DNA of 64,000 nt from Streptomyces coacervatus (GTDB lineage Bacteria; Actinomycetota; Actinomycetes; Streptomycetales; Streptomycetaceae). Below the pieces are notes generated by a model that was not told where the DNA came from, did not search any database, and was given only the letters and a program-made list of their open reading frames with translations. Each line of letters begins with the position of its first letter. The first letter of the stretch is position 1. Positions 18,083-26,016 of the stretch are shown here, in pieces. The translations under genes were made by a program, and so were the position numbers. The stretch is from positions 62,001 through 126,000 of the forward strand of contig NZ_JARHTP010000008.1 in the NCBI RefSeq assembly GCF_029223485.1. Direction: 5' to 3'.

Positions 18083-18823
18083 ATGACCACGATCCTGGTG
18101 ACCGGCGGCACCGGAACCCTCGGCCGACTCGTCACCGAGCGGTTGCGCGCGGACGGGCACGAAGTGCGGGTGCTGAGCCGTCACAGCCGGCCCTACGCCG
18201 TCGATCTGCGCAAGGGCGGGGCCGGGCTGGAGGCGGCGGTCGCGGGCGTGGACACGATCGTGCACTGCGCGACGACGCAGACCGGCGGTGACGAGAAGGC
18301 GGCCGGAAACCTGGTCGCGGCGGCGCGGCGAGCCCAGGTGCGGCACCTGGTCTACATCTCGATCGTCGGCGTCGACCGGGTGCCGTATCCGTACTACCGG
18401 ACCAAGTTCGCCGTCGAGAAGCTGATCGAGGAGTCGGGGCTGGGCTGGACCGTGCTGCGCACGACCCAGTTCCACGACCTGCTTGTGATGCTGTTCGAGG
18501 CGCTGGCCAAGCTGCCGGTCGTGCTGCTGCCGGCCGGTGTGAGCGACCAGCCGGTCGAGGTGGCCGAGGTCGCGGCGCGACTGGCCGAACTGACCGGCGA
18601 GGCGCCCGCGGGACGGGTCGAGGACATGGGAGGGCCCGAGATCCGGACGTTCGAGTCGCTGGCCCGCGCCTGGCTGAAGGCGACGGGGCGCCGGCGGGCG
18701 GTGCTGAGCGTGCCGCTGTGGGGCAAGGCGTACCGGGCGTTCCGCAGCGGAGGGCACCTCGCTCCCGAACACGCCGTCGGGAAGGGGACGTTCGAGGAAT
18801 ACCTCACCGGGCGGCGCCGATGA
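18083..18823 (+). CDS. NAD(P)-binding epimerase/oxidoreductase, ECF41 partner
   Basis: 246-residue Rossmann-fold protein of the atypical SDR (NmrA/NAD-dependent epimerase) type. The dinucleotide motif is ILVTGGTGTLGRLV at residues 4-17; an active-site YxxxK is seen as YYRTK, but the catalytic Ser/Thr is not certain. ECF41 sigma genes are typically next to one of three classes of gene, carboxymuconolactone decarboxylase, oxidoreductase or epimerase, and this fits the second or third. The substrate is unknown. A TGTCACA promoter lies upstream. Confidence 0.88.
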   Translation: MTTILVTGGTGTLGRLVTERLRADGHEVRVLSRHSRPYAVDLRKGGAGLEAAVAGVDTIVHCATTQTGGDEKAAGNLVAAARRAQVRHLVYISIVGVDRVPYPYYRTKFAVEKLIEESGLGWTVLRTTQFHDLLVMLFEALAKLPVVLLPAGVSDQPVEVAEVAARLAELTGEAPAGRVEDMGGPEIRTFESLARAWLKATGRRRAVLSVPLWGKAYRAFRSGGHLAPEHAVGKGTFEEYLTGRRR

Positions 18824-18929
18824 GCCGACGCGACCGGCCCCGCACGGGCCTCGGGCAGCTCACAGGTACGCAGGGGACGGGGATTGCTTTTCCGGCGGTG
18901 CCGCTGTGGCCGACGGCGGGAGACGCGGA

Positions 18930-20174
18930 TCAGCGCCCGGAAGGCGCCGACCACCGCCCGGGCGGTGCGAACAGTTCGTCCTGAGCGCGGTCCCGTGCGG
19001 TGAGCAGGGCTCCGCGGAGTACGGCTCCCCCACCGAGGGCGCCGGCCCGGACCTCGGTGGGCAGCGGGGACAAGCGGCGGACCCGGTCGGCCACGCGGAG
19101 GGCGAGTTCGTCGCCGCCGGCCTGCCCGACCTCGCCGCCGAGGACGAGGCAGCCGGGGTCGAGGACCGCCACCACGGAGGCGACACCGACGGCCAGGCGA
19201 TCGGCGAGGGCGTCGAGGAAACGGGCGGCAGCATCGGCGTCCGGGAGGAGGCCCTCCACAGCCCGCGCCCCCGAGACCAGCACCGCCGCCTCCCGCACCA
19301 CACCTGCGGCGACCGGCTCGCGCGCCGACTCCGCCGCCGTCAGCCCGCACTCCCCCGCCAGCTGCACGATCGCCGCCGACCCCGCCAGGGAATGGAATCC
19401 CCCCTCGCAGTCCGTCGCCGAGGGCAGGGCGGCCGTCCCCGGTACGGGCAGGAAGCCGATCTCCCCGGTGCCGCCGGAGGCCCCGCGGCGCAGGGCTCCG
19501 TCCAGGACCACGGCCGCGCCGGTGCCGTGACCGAGCCAGAGCAGGACGAAGGTGTCGCGGTCCCGGGCGGCACCGTCGCGCTGTTCGGCGAGGGCCGCGA
19601 GGTTGGTCTCGTTCTCGACGCTGACGCGGGCCTCGGGGAGGCGTTCCTGCAGGGCGGCGACCAGGCGGCGGTGCCATTCGGGCAGGCCCGAGGAGTCGCG
19701 GAGTTCGCCGGTGGAGGGGTCGATCAGGCCGGGGGCGCCGATCCCGACGGTGTGGAGGCGGTCGGCGCCGGCCTCCTTCACCACGCGTTCGACGAGCGTG
19801 ACCGCCTGCTCCACCGCGGGACCCGTCCCCGTGTCGCCGCCGATGGGCACGGACGCCTCGGCGAGCACCCGGCCGACCAGGTCGGACACGACCACGGAGA
19901 CGCCCTCGGTGCGCACGTCCAGCGCGGCCAGATGGGCGCGGTCCGCGGCGATCCCGTACAGCTTCGCGTTCGGCCCGCGCCGCTGCTCCCCCGCCTCCCC
20001 GACCACGGTGATCAGGTCGGACGCGGTGAGGCGCTCGACGAGGTCGGCGACCGTCGGCCGGGACAGGCCGGTGAGCTGTTTCAACTGCCCTGCCGTCAGC
20101 GGGCCCTCCTGCTGCAGCAGACGCAGGGCGAGCCGGTCGTTGATGGCCCGGGCGGTGCTCGGGGATGCGGGCAT
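18930..20174 (-). CDS. ROK family transcriptional regulator
   Basis: 414-residue protein with an N-terminal winged HTH (residues 5-75: LLQQEGPLTAGQLKQLTGLSRPTVADLVERL) and a ROK sugar-kinase-like domain (about 85-400). ROK marks include the phosphate-binding VLLWLGHGTGAAVVLDG segment and the EIGFLPV stretch. The zinc-site cysteines usual for active ROK kinases appear reduced, fitting a sugar-sensing regulator. The ATG at 20174 is favoured by GGAAGGA seven bases upstream over the open frame to 20234. It is divergent from an MFS gene across a perfect palindrome that is its likely operator. Confidence 0.9.
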   Translation of the reverse strand: MPASPSTARAINDRLALRLLQQEGPLTAGQLKQLTGLSRPTVADLVERLTASDLITVVGEAGEQRRGPNAKLYGIAADRAHLAALDVRTEGVSVVVSDLVGRVLAEASVPIGGDTGTGPAVEQAVTLVERVVKEAGADRLHTVGIGAPGLIDPSTGELRDSSGLPEWHRRLVAALQERLPEARVSVENETNLAALAEQRDGAARDRDTFVLLWLGHGTGAAVVLDGALRRGASGGTGEIGFLPVPGTAALPSATDCEGGFHSLAGSAAIVQLAGECGLTAAESAREPVAAGVVREAAVLVSGARAVEGLLPDADAAARFLDALADRLAVGVASVVAVLDPGCLVLGGEVGQAGGDELALRVADRVRRLSPLPTEVRAGALGGGAVLRGALLTARDRAQDELFAPPGRWSAPSGR

Positions 20175-20246
20175 GCCGGGATCCTTCCAGATCGGCGGGG
20201 CCGGGCTGCAGCGAGCCCGTGCCCGGGCGGCCATTAATCTCCCTAT

Positions 20247-20269
20247 CTATCAGGCAGGGTTCCTGATAG
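20247..20269. promoter_or_regulatory. palindromic operator between ROK regulator and MFS gene
   Basis: CTATCAGG (20247-20254) and CCTGATAG (20262-20269) form a perfect 8-bp inverted repeat with a 7-base spacer, placed between the two divergent start codons. This A/T-rich site stands out from the GC-rich surroundings and is the best candidate for ROK regulator binding. Confidence 0.65.
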
Positions 20270-20316
20270 TTTACGCGACGCCGGTGGAGGCCGTAGGGAA
20301 AGGGGAGGGGCCGAGA

Positions 20317-21528
20317 ATGAGCGACGTGGTCTACGACCTGCGCGAGGCGAGGCGGGCCCGGTACGCGGTGGCCGCCGTGTTCTGCGTGCACGGCGCCGTC
20401 ACCGGCTCGTTCGCGACCCGGGTGCCGTGGATCCGGGAGCACGCGCACCTCAGCGCGGGCCAGCTGGGCTTCGCCCTCGCCTTCACGGCCTTCGGCGCCT
20501 CCTGTTCGATGCCGCTGGCCGGGCGGATCAGTCACCGTTTCGGCAGCCGTACGGCGCTGCGCGGACTGATCGCGCTGTGGACGCTGGCCCTCGTCCTGCC
20601 GTCGCTCGCGCCGAACATGCTCACGCTGTGCCTGGCGATGTTCACGTACGGGGCGAGCGCGGGCATGGCCGACGTCGCCATGAACGCGCTCGGCGTGGAG
20701 GTGGAGCGGCTGCTCGGCAAGTCGATCATGTCGAGCCTGCACGGGATGTGGAGCGCGGGCGCCCTGACCGGCTCGGCGGCCGGCACGCTCGCGGCGCACC
20801 TGGGTTCGGACGCGCGTCTGCACTTTGCGCTGGCCGCAGCCACCCTCACCCTGCTCGGCGTGCTGGCCTGCCGCTGGGTGCTCGACCTGCAGCCCGGTGA
20901 GGACGAGGAGCCGCCGCCGAGGTTCGCGCTGCCGCCGAAGTCCGCGCTGCTGATCGGCACCGTCGGCTTCTGCGCGGTGTTCGCGGAGGGCGCCAGCCTC
21001 GACTGGTCGGCGGTCTATCTGCGCGACCAGCTCGACACCTCGGCGGGCCTGGCGGCCGCCTGCACGACCGGTTTCATGCTGACCATGGCGCTGGCCCGGC
21101 TCGTGGGCGATGTGGTGGTCAACCGCTTCGGCGCGGTCCGCACCGTGCGGGCGGGCGGCGGACTGGCCGTCCTCGGCGGGCTGCTCATCGTCCTGGCACG
21201 CCAACCGGCCGTGGCGATGGGCGGGTTCGCGCTGCTCGGTCTCGGCATCGCGGTCGTCGTGCCGCTGTGCTTCGCGGCGGCGGGCCGCAGCGGCCCGAAC
21301 CCGAGCCAGGCCATCGCCGGCGTCGCGACGATCACATACACCTCGGGCCTGATCGCACCCGGTCTGATCGGCGGGGTGGCGCAGGCGACGAGCCTGATGG
21401 TGTCGTTCGTGCTGGTCACGGTCCTGGCGTGCGGGCTTGCGGCCTTCGCGGGCGTCCTGCGCAGCGGCGACCGCAGCCGCCCGGAGGTCGGCCGTCCGAA
21501 CGCAGCAGTTCCCGACCCGCGGCCCTGA
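20317..21528 (+). CDS. MFS transporter
   Basis: 403-residue transporter with about 12 membrane helices in two halves. The family A-motif is seen as GRISHRFGSRTALR after helix 2, and a second, weaker copy as GDVVVNRFGAVRTVR. It resembles small sugar or drug exporters of the FucP/DHA type. The start ATG at 20317 follows AGGGGAGGGG. It is divergent from the ROK regulator, so it is probably controlled by it and may move a sugar or sugar-like compound; the substrate is unknown. Confidence 0.9.
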   Translation: MSDVVYDLREARRARYAVAAVFCVHGAVTGSFATRVPWIREHAHLSAGQLGFALAFTAFGASCSMPLAGRISHRFGSRTALRGLIALWTLALVLPSLAPNMLTLCLAMFTYGASAGMADVAMNALGVEVERLLGKSIMSSLHGMWSAGALTGSAAGTLAAHLGSDARLHFALAAATLTLLGVLACRWVLDLQPGEDEEPPPRFALPPKSALLIGTVGFCAVFAEGASLDWSAVYLRDQLDTSAGLAAACTTGFMLTMALARLVGDVVVNRFGAVRTVRAGGGLAVLGGLLIVLARQPAVAMGGFALLGLGIAVVVPLCFAAAGRSGPNPSQAIAGVATITYTSGLIAPGLIGGVAQATSLMVSFVLVTVLACGLAAFAGVLRSGDRSRPEVGRPNAAVPDPRP

Positions 21529-21611
21529 ACCGGCTCGCTCCACGGCACGTCACTCCGCCCCAAGCGGACGCTCAGGAGCCCCGACCGGGAGGGCCGCAGG
21601 AAAGGCCCTGG

Positions 21612-22871
21612 TCAGCCCGCTATGGAGTCCAGCTGTTCGGCGGCCGGGCGCAGCGCCCAGAGGTCACCGCCGGGCGGGGTCTCCAGCCTCGGTACGGCCT
21701 TCCGGGCCGCCGCGTCCCCCGCGTCCGCCGCCGCGTGCACGACGTCGCTCGCCGCGTAGCGGTGGAACTCCAGCTCCGGGTGCGGCCATGCGGAAGCCCC
21801 GGTTGCGGCCGGCAGCAGATAGTCCACTGCCTTGAACAGCCCCTGCCCGTCCGGCCCTTGATAGGCCCACAGGTTCACACCGACATGCCGCCCGATCGCC
21901 GCGAGCCGTGCGTATGCGACCAGGTCGAAGGTCGAGTAGTGCCAGCTCCGCGTCCGGGCGAGCTCCTGCGGCTGGCTGCCGTCCGCCGCGATCTGCGGGT
22001 CGATGCGCCTGGTGCGGGCATCGAGCACGGTCCGCCGGGCCAGCGCCCGGTCACCGGTGGCGTATGCGAGGGCGGCGAGCTGCATGTCGTAGAAGGTGCC
22101 GTGGTTGTTGGCCGCCGCGCCCTCCTCCTTGCCGAAGGCGCTGTCCTTCAGCCAGCCGAGGAAGTCGGCGTTCCACCTGCCCATCGCGGTGCGGTCCTCG
22201 GCGCTCCAGCCCGGGGCGCCGGTGGCGAGGACGGCCTGGGCGTCGAGCAGGCTCGTGTACGACTGGGAGAAGTCGATGATGCCGATGGCCCGGCCGTCGT
22301 ACTTGCAGGGGATGAACTGCGCATGGTCGAGGTTCGGGTTCATACGGGTGGCCGGGGCGAGGAACCAGGTGCGCAGGATCTGGGCCGCCTTCTCGGCGTA
22401 CGCCCGCTTTCCCGTGTAGTACCAGGCCAGGGAGAGGTCGTACGTCGAGTCGAAGACCTTCTCGACGTCCTGGCGGTCGGTGCCGGAGTCGACCTCGGGA
22501 TTGCGCTGTCCGTCCCGCTGGACGTACGGGCAGCCCCACGGATTGTCGGCGGTCGGGGTCGTGGTGGGCCACCAGTAGGGGGCCTGGCTCAGGTAGTCGT
22601 GGAGGTCGCCGCCGGGTGCCGGTTTCGGCTTGTCGACGACCGTCCAGGGGCCCTGGTCCAGCCAGTTGTCGGCGCGGGCCGTCAAGTCCCGCAGGGCGCG
22701 CTGCAGTTGGGGTTCACCTTGGTCCAGGCGGAGCTTCGTCCGCTGCAGCCGGGCTCCGTCGAGGACGGCGGTGTCGGGAGCCCGGGGTGCCGCTTGCGCG
22801 GAGGGGACGAGGACGGCTGAGAGGGTCACCACCGCGGCCAGCAGGGCGGCGGCACGGGATCTTCCACGCAT
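21612..22871 (-). CDS. secreted alginate lyase-like polysaccharide lyase
   Basis: 419-residue secreted enzyme with the alginate_lyase fold (PF05426-type alpha/alpha toroid). The signal peptide is MRGRSRAAALLAAVVTLSAV with AQAAP cleavage near residue 28. Family features are YWWPTTTPTADNPWG, YDLSLAWYYTG, the NNHGTFYDMQ segment (catalytic Asn-His region) and RSWHYSTFDL with Tyr. Members cleave alginate or glucuronan; the exact substrate is not clear. The ATG at 22871 with GGAG upstream is preferred to an earlier in-frame codon because the signal peptide starts there. It stands next to a GH6 gene on the same strand. Confidence 0.88.
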   Translation of the reverse strand: MRGRSRAAALLAAVVTLSAVLVPSAQAAPRAPDTAVLDGARLQRTKLRLDQGEPQLQRALRDLTARADNWLDQGPWTVVDKPKPAPGGDLHDYLSQAPYWWPTTTPTADNPWGCPYVQRDGQRNPEVDSGTDRQDVEKVFDSTYDLSLAWYYTGKRAYAEKAAQILRTWFLAPATRMNPNLDHAQFIPCKYDGRAIGIIDFSQSYTSLLDAQAVLATGAPGWSAEDRTAMGRWNADFLGWLKDSAFGKEEGAAANNHGTFYDMQLAALAYATGDRALARRTVLDARTRRIDPQIAADGSQPQELARTRSWHYSTFDLVAYARLAAIGRHVGVNLWAYQGPDGQGLFKAVDYLLPAATGASAWPHPELEFHRYAASDVVHAAADAGDAAARKAVPRLETPPGGDLWALRPAAEQLDSIAG

Positions 22872-22994
22872 CGAGCACTCCGATCCATCGAACGAACGGT
22901 CAGGAATGTGAACGCTGTTCATGAGTAGGACCGTGCGAGCGTAGAGGCGCCAGATACCCGTGACAATGGTCCGGACCGGACTTGGCACGTCCTC

Positions 22995-24263
22995 CTACGA
23001 CGAGGCCAGGTCAAAGGCGTACGACGGGCTGAACGTGCCCGCAGTCCCCTTGCAGCCGTCCGACTCCCCCGGCAGCTTCACCCACAGGTAGGCGTCGATG
23101 CGCGCCTGCCCGGTGCCCAGGGTGGGCGCGCGGCCGATCCTGCGGCCCGCCGGGTCGCACCACTCGCCGTCGGCCGGGGCGCCGTTGCCGTTGCGGCTGG
23201 TGTCGATGACGGCACCCAGGCTCGCGGGGCCGCCGAGGGCGGCGAGGACCTGTCGGTCGTAGGCGATCTCGTCGGACGTCGCCTGGAAGTTGGAGACGTT
23301 GCTGAAGATCCCGTCGGAGGACACGGCCGAGGCGGCGCCCGCCTGTTTCAGCAGCGCGGCCTGCTGCGCGGCCGGTTTCCAGCCGGAGTGGCCGGCGTCG
23401 TAGTAGACCCGCGCCTTCGGATTCGCGGCCTTCAGGACGCGGCCCGCGCGGGCCAGCGAGGCGAAGCGGTCGGCGCGCGCACGGTCGGACAGGCAGTCGG
23501 ACTGGGCTATGGAGTCGGGCTCCAGGACGACGACGACCTCGCCGGAGCCGAGCCCCGCCGCAAAGGCGTCGATCCAGCCGTCGTACGCGGAAAGGTCGGG
23601 CGCGCCACCCTTGGAGGCGCCGCCGCAGTCGCGGCCCGGTATCGCATACGGCACAAGGACGGGCACCCGGCCCTGTGCGGCGGCGCCCGACGTGACCGCG
23701 CGGACGCGGGAGGCGATGGTCGCCGGCGCGAAGTCGGCGAACCACACCGCGGCCGGCTGGTCGGCGATACGGGACTCTATGACCGGTGTGCGCGGGTCGC
23801 CCGGGTTGGCGCGGACCCAGTCGAGGACCTGGGAGTCGGTGTAGCGGTAGAGGCGGGCGGACCCGGTGGCGGGCTGTCGCTGCTGCTCCGTCCCGGTCCG
23901 GGACGGAGTGGGACTCGCGGACTTCTTCGTGGAAGCGGAGGCGGAGGGAGAGGGCGAGAGCGATACCCGGGTCGCCGAAGGGGACGGGAGCACCGGCAGT
24001 TGCTCCAAGCGGGGCGAGCTGGTGACCTCCGGCTTTGCAGCGTGGGCACCGCGTCCGCCGTCGAGGGCGGACATCATGCCGGTCGCGGTGCCGACGGCCA
24101 CGACGACCGAGGCTGCGGCGACCATCGCGCTGCGCCGGGCGGCGCGCCGACGCTCCGCCCTGCGTGCGGCCAGGCGTTGGGCGCGTAAGCCGGACACCTG
24201 CTGCCCCTTCCCCGCCGGCGACGATGTTCCCCCGTTCTGGGGAAGCGCCGGGCCCGCCGACAC
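22995..24263 (-). CDS. GH6 family glycoside hydrolase (endoglucanase-like) with a TTA codon
   Basis: 422-residue beta-1,4-glucanase-like protein. The N-terminus is basic, with one helix (residues 47-66) as signal or anchor, then a Ser/Pro/Thr linker (about 80-130) and a GH6 domain (135-422). GH6 signatures are RDCGG (Asp212) and LEPDS (Asp250, catalytic acid), with YYDAGHSGW, IDTSRNGNG and WVKLPGESDGC downstream. No cellulose-binding domain is seen. Codon 26 is TTA (24188-24186), so bldA control is likely unless the GTG at 24197, behind GGGAAGGGG, is used; the TTA would still be within the gene (codon 4). Confidence 0.9.
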   Translation of the reverse strand: MSAGPALPQNGGTSSPAGKGQQVSGLRAQRLAARRAERRRAARRSAMVAAASVVVAVGTATGMMSALDGGRGAHAAKPEVTSSPRLEQLPVLPSPSATRVSLSPSPSASASTKKSASPTPSRTGTEQQRQPATGSARLYRYTDSQVLDWVRANPGDPRTPVIESRIADQPAAVWFADFAPATIASRVRAVTSGAAAQGRVPVLVPYAIPGRDCGGASKGGAPDLSAYDGWIDAFAAGLGSGEVVVVLEPDSIAQSDCLSDRARADRFASLARAGRVLKAANPKARVYYDAGHSGWKPAAQQAALLKQAGAASAVSSDGIFSNVSNFQATSDEIAYDRQVLAALGGPASLGAVIDTSRNGNGAPADGEWCDPAGRRIGRAPTLGTGQARIDAYLWVKLPGESDGCKGTAGTFSPSYAFDLASS

Positions 24264-24295
24264 TCCCGTCAGCCTATGACTGGGACCCTTCCCCC

Positions 24296-24982
24296 ATGGC
24301 GCAATTGGAACAGTTCACCACTTCTGTAGACGCAGTCGTCTCCCGTATGCGCGCCCTCGACGCGACCCTGCCCGAGCGGGACGGCGTCGCGGTCTTCAAC
24401 CGCGTCTACCTCACCGTCACCGAGACGGTCGACCGGAGCATCGACGCCGGACGGTTCACGGACGCGCGGGCCGCGATCACGCTGGACGTACGGTTCGCGG
24501 AGCGCTACCTCGCGGCTGTCGCCGCGGTCGCCGGCGAGCGGCGCCCACCGGCCTGCTGGCGGCCCCTGTTCCAGTTCCGCCGCCATCCCGGTGTACGTCC
24601 GCTGCAGTTCGCGCTGGCCGGCATCAATGCGCACATCGGCCACGATCTGGCGCTCGCCGTGGTGGACAGCTGTCGTACGTTGGACTGCGAACCGGCCGAG
24701 CTGGAGGACGAGTTCGATCGCGTGGGCGACCTCCTCGTCTCGCTGGAGGAGCGCATCCGCGAAGATCTGATGCCGGGCCCCGACCTCCTCCAGATCGCCG
24801 ACCCGCTCACCCATCTGCTCGGCTCGTGGAGCCTGGAGCGTGCCCGGGACGCCACCTGGACGGCGGCCCGCGCACTGTGGGCGCTGCGCGGACTCCCGGA
24901 CGTGGCCCAGGAGTTCACCGAGCGGCTCGACACGGCGGTCGGCTTCGCCGGACGCATGCTGCTCACGCCACTGCCGGACTGA
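24296..24982 (+). CDS. conserved hypothetical protein (DUF5995-like)
   Basis: 228-residue soluble, mostly helical protein. The segment FNRVYLTVTETVDRSIDAG followed by LDVRFAERYL and FALAGINAHIGHDLALAV resembles the actinobacterial DUF5995 family, whose His/Asp residues suggest a metal-linked helical fold. There is no signal peptide. The ATG at 24296 follows a C-rich stretch with little ribosome site. It is divergent from the GH6 gene and not clearly in an operon. The function is unknown. Confidence 0.75.
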   Translation: MAQLEQFTTSVDAVVSRMRALDATLPERDGVAVFNRVYLTVTETVDRSIDAGRFTDARAAITLDVRFAERYLAAVAAVAGERRPPACWRPLFQFRRHPGVRPLQFALAGINAHIGHDLALAVVDSCRTLDCEPAELEDEFDRVGDLLVSLEERIREDLMPGPDLLQIADPLTHLLGSWSLERARDATWTAARALWALRGLPDVAQEFTERLDTAVGFAGRMLLTPLPD

Positions 24983-25070
24983 TCCGGCCACTCCTGCGCA
25001 GCGGTCCCTCAACTCGTAGATGAAAGTTGTACGTTCGACAGGAGCGGACCTACTGCAAAGGAGCACAGGT

Positions 25071-26003
25071 ATGGCGACCCGGCTCGGACTCGGCCTCCCC
25101 CAGAACAAGCAGTACGACCTCGGCCGTGATGTGCCCGACGTGGCACGCACCGCGGAGCGGATCGGCTACGAGAGTCTGTGGGTGTACGAGCGGCTGCTGG
25201 TCCCCGAGCCCGCGCGGCAGGGCCTGTACGGCGTCGAAGGCCTGCCCTGGCCGGACTCGTACCGTGGCGTGGCCGAGCCCCTGGTCACCCTCACCCTCGC
25301 CGCGGCGGCCACCGAACGGGCCCGGCTCGGCACCAGCGTCCTCGTCGCCCCGCTGCATGTGCCGTTCCAACTCGCCAAGGCGCTCGCCACGTTGGACGCG
25401 GTGAGCGGCGGGCGGGTCCTCGCGGGCCTCGGCACGGGCTGGTCGCACGACGAGTACGCGGCCGCCTCCGTCCGCCCGTTCGAGGAGCGCGGCCAGGTGC
25501 TGGACGAGTTGATCGAGGTGTGCCGGGCCGTCTGGGGCCCGGACCCGGTGTCGTACGAGGGGCGTGTCACGACGGTCAATCCGTCCGTGGTCGGCCCCAA
25601 GCCCGCCCGGCCCATCCCGATCCTGCTGGCGGCGGGATCGGCGAAGGCCCGGCGCCGACTCGTCGACCACGCCGACGGCTGGCTGCCGGTCGGCATGGGA
25701 GGCCCCGAGGTGCTCGCCGCACAGTGGAAGGAACTTCAGGAACTGGCTGCCGAGCGCGGGCGCACCGAGCCGATCCAGACCGTTCTGCGCGCCAACCCCC
25801 GTTACCGGGCCGGGGGTTACGCCGGTACCGACCGTCAGCCGTTCCACGGCAGCGTCGACCAGATCGTCGAGGACCTGGTCGCGCACGCCGAGGTCGGCCT
25901 GGACGAGATCCTCATCGACCTCCAGCACGACCTACGGGACGCACAGGAGCTCAAGGATCTCGCCGCCGAGGTGTACGAGAAGGCACGCGCGGCCGGGATC
26001 TAG
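25071..26003 (+). CDS. LLM-class (F420/FMN-dependent) oxidoreductase
   Basis: 310-residue TIM-barrel enzyme of the luciferase-like monooxygenase superfamily, probably F420-dependent as is common in actinobacteria. Family segments are IGYESLWVYERLL, LGTSVLVAPLHVPFQLAK, GRVLAGLGTGWSHDEYAA and IPILLAAGSAKARRR. AAAGGAG sits a few bases upstream of the ATG at 25071 and decides the start over an in-frame codon at 25020. The substrate is unknown. The stop codon lies inside a hairpin shared with the convergent monooxygenase gene. Confidence 0.9.
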   Translation: MATRLGLGLPQNKQYDLGRDVPDVARTAERIGYESLWVYERLLVPEPARQGLYGVEGLPWPDSYRGVAEPLVTLTLAAAATERARLGTSVLVAPLHVPFQLAKALATLDAVSGGRVLAGLGTGWSHDEYAAASVRPFEERGQVLDELIEVCRAVWGPDPVSYEGRVTTVNPSVVGPKPARPIPILLAAGSAKARRRLVDHADGWLPVGMGGPEVLAAQWKELQELAAERGRTEPIQTVLRANPRYRAGGYAGTDRQPFHGSVDQIVEDLVAHAEVGLDEILIDLQHDLRDAQELKDLAAEVYEKARAAGI

Positions 26004-26016
26004 GGGCTGCCCCTAG
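26000..26016. terminator. shared hairpin covering two convergent stop codons
   Basis: CTAGGGG (26000-26006), loop CTG, CCCCTAG (26010-26016) is a perfect palindrome. It contains the TAG stop of the oxidoreductase (26001-26003) and, on the other strand, the TAG stop of the monooxygenase (26015-26013). It can act as a bidirectional end. Confidence 0.6.
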
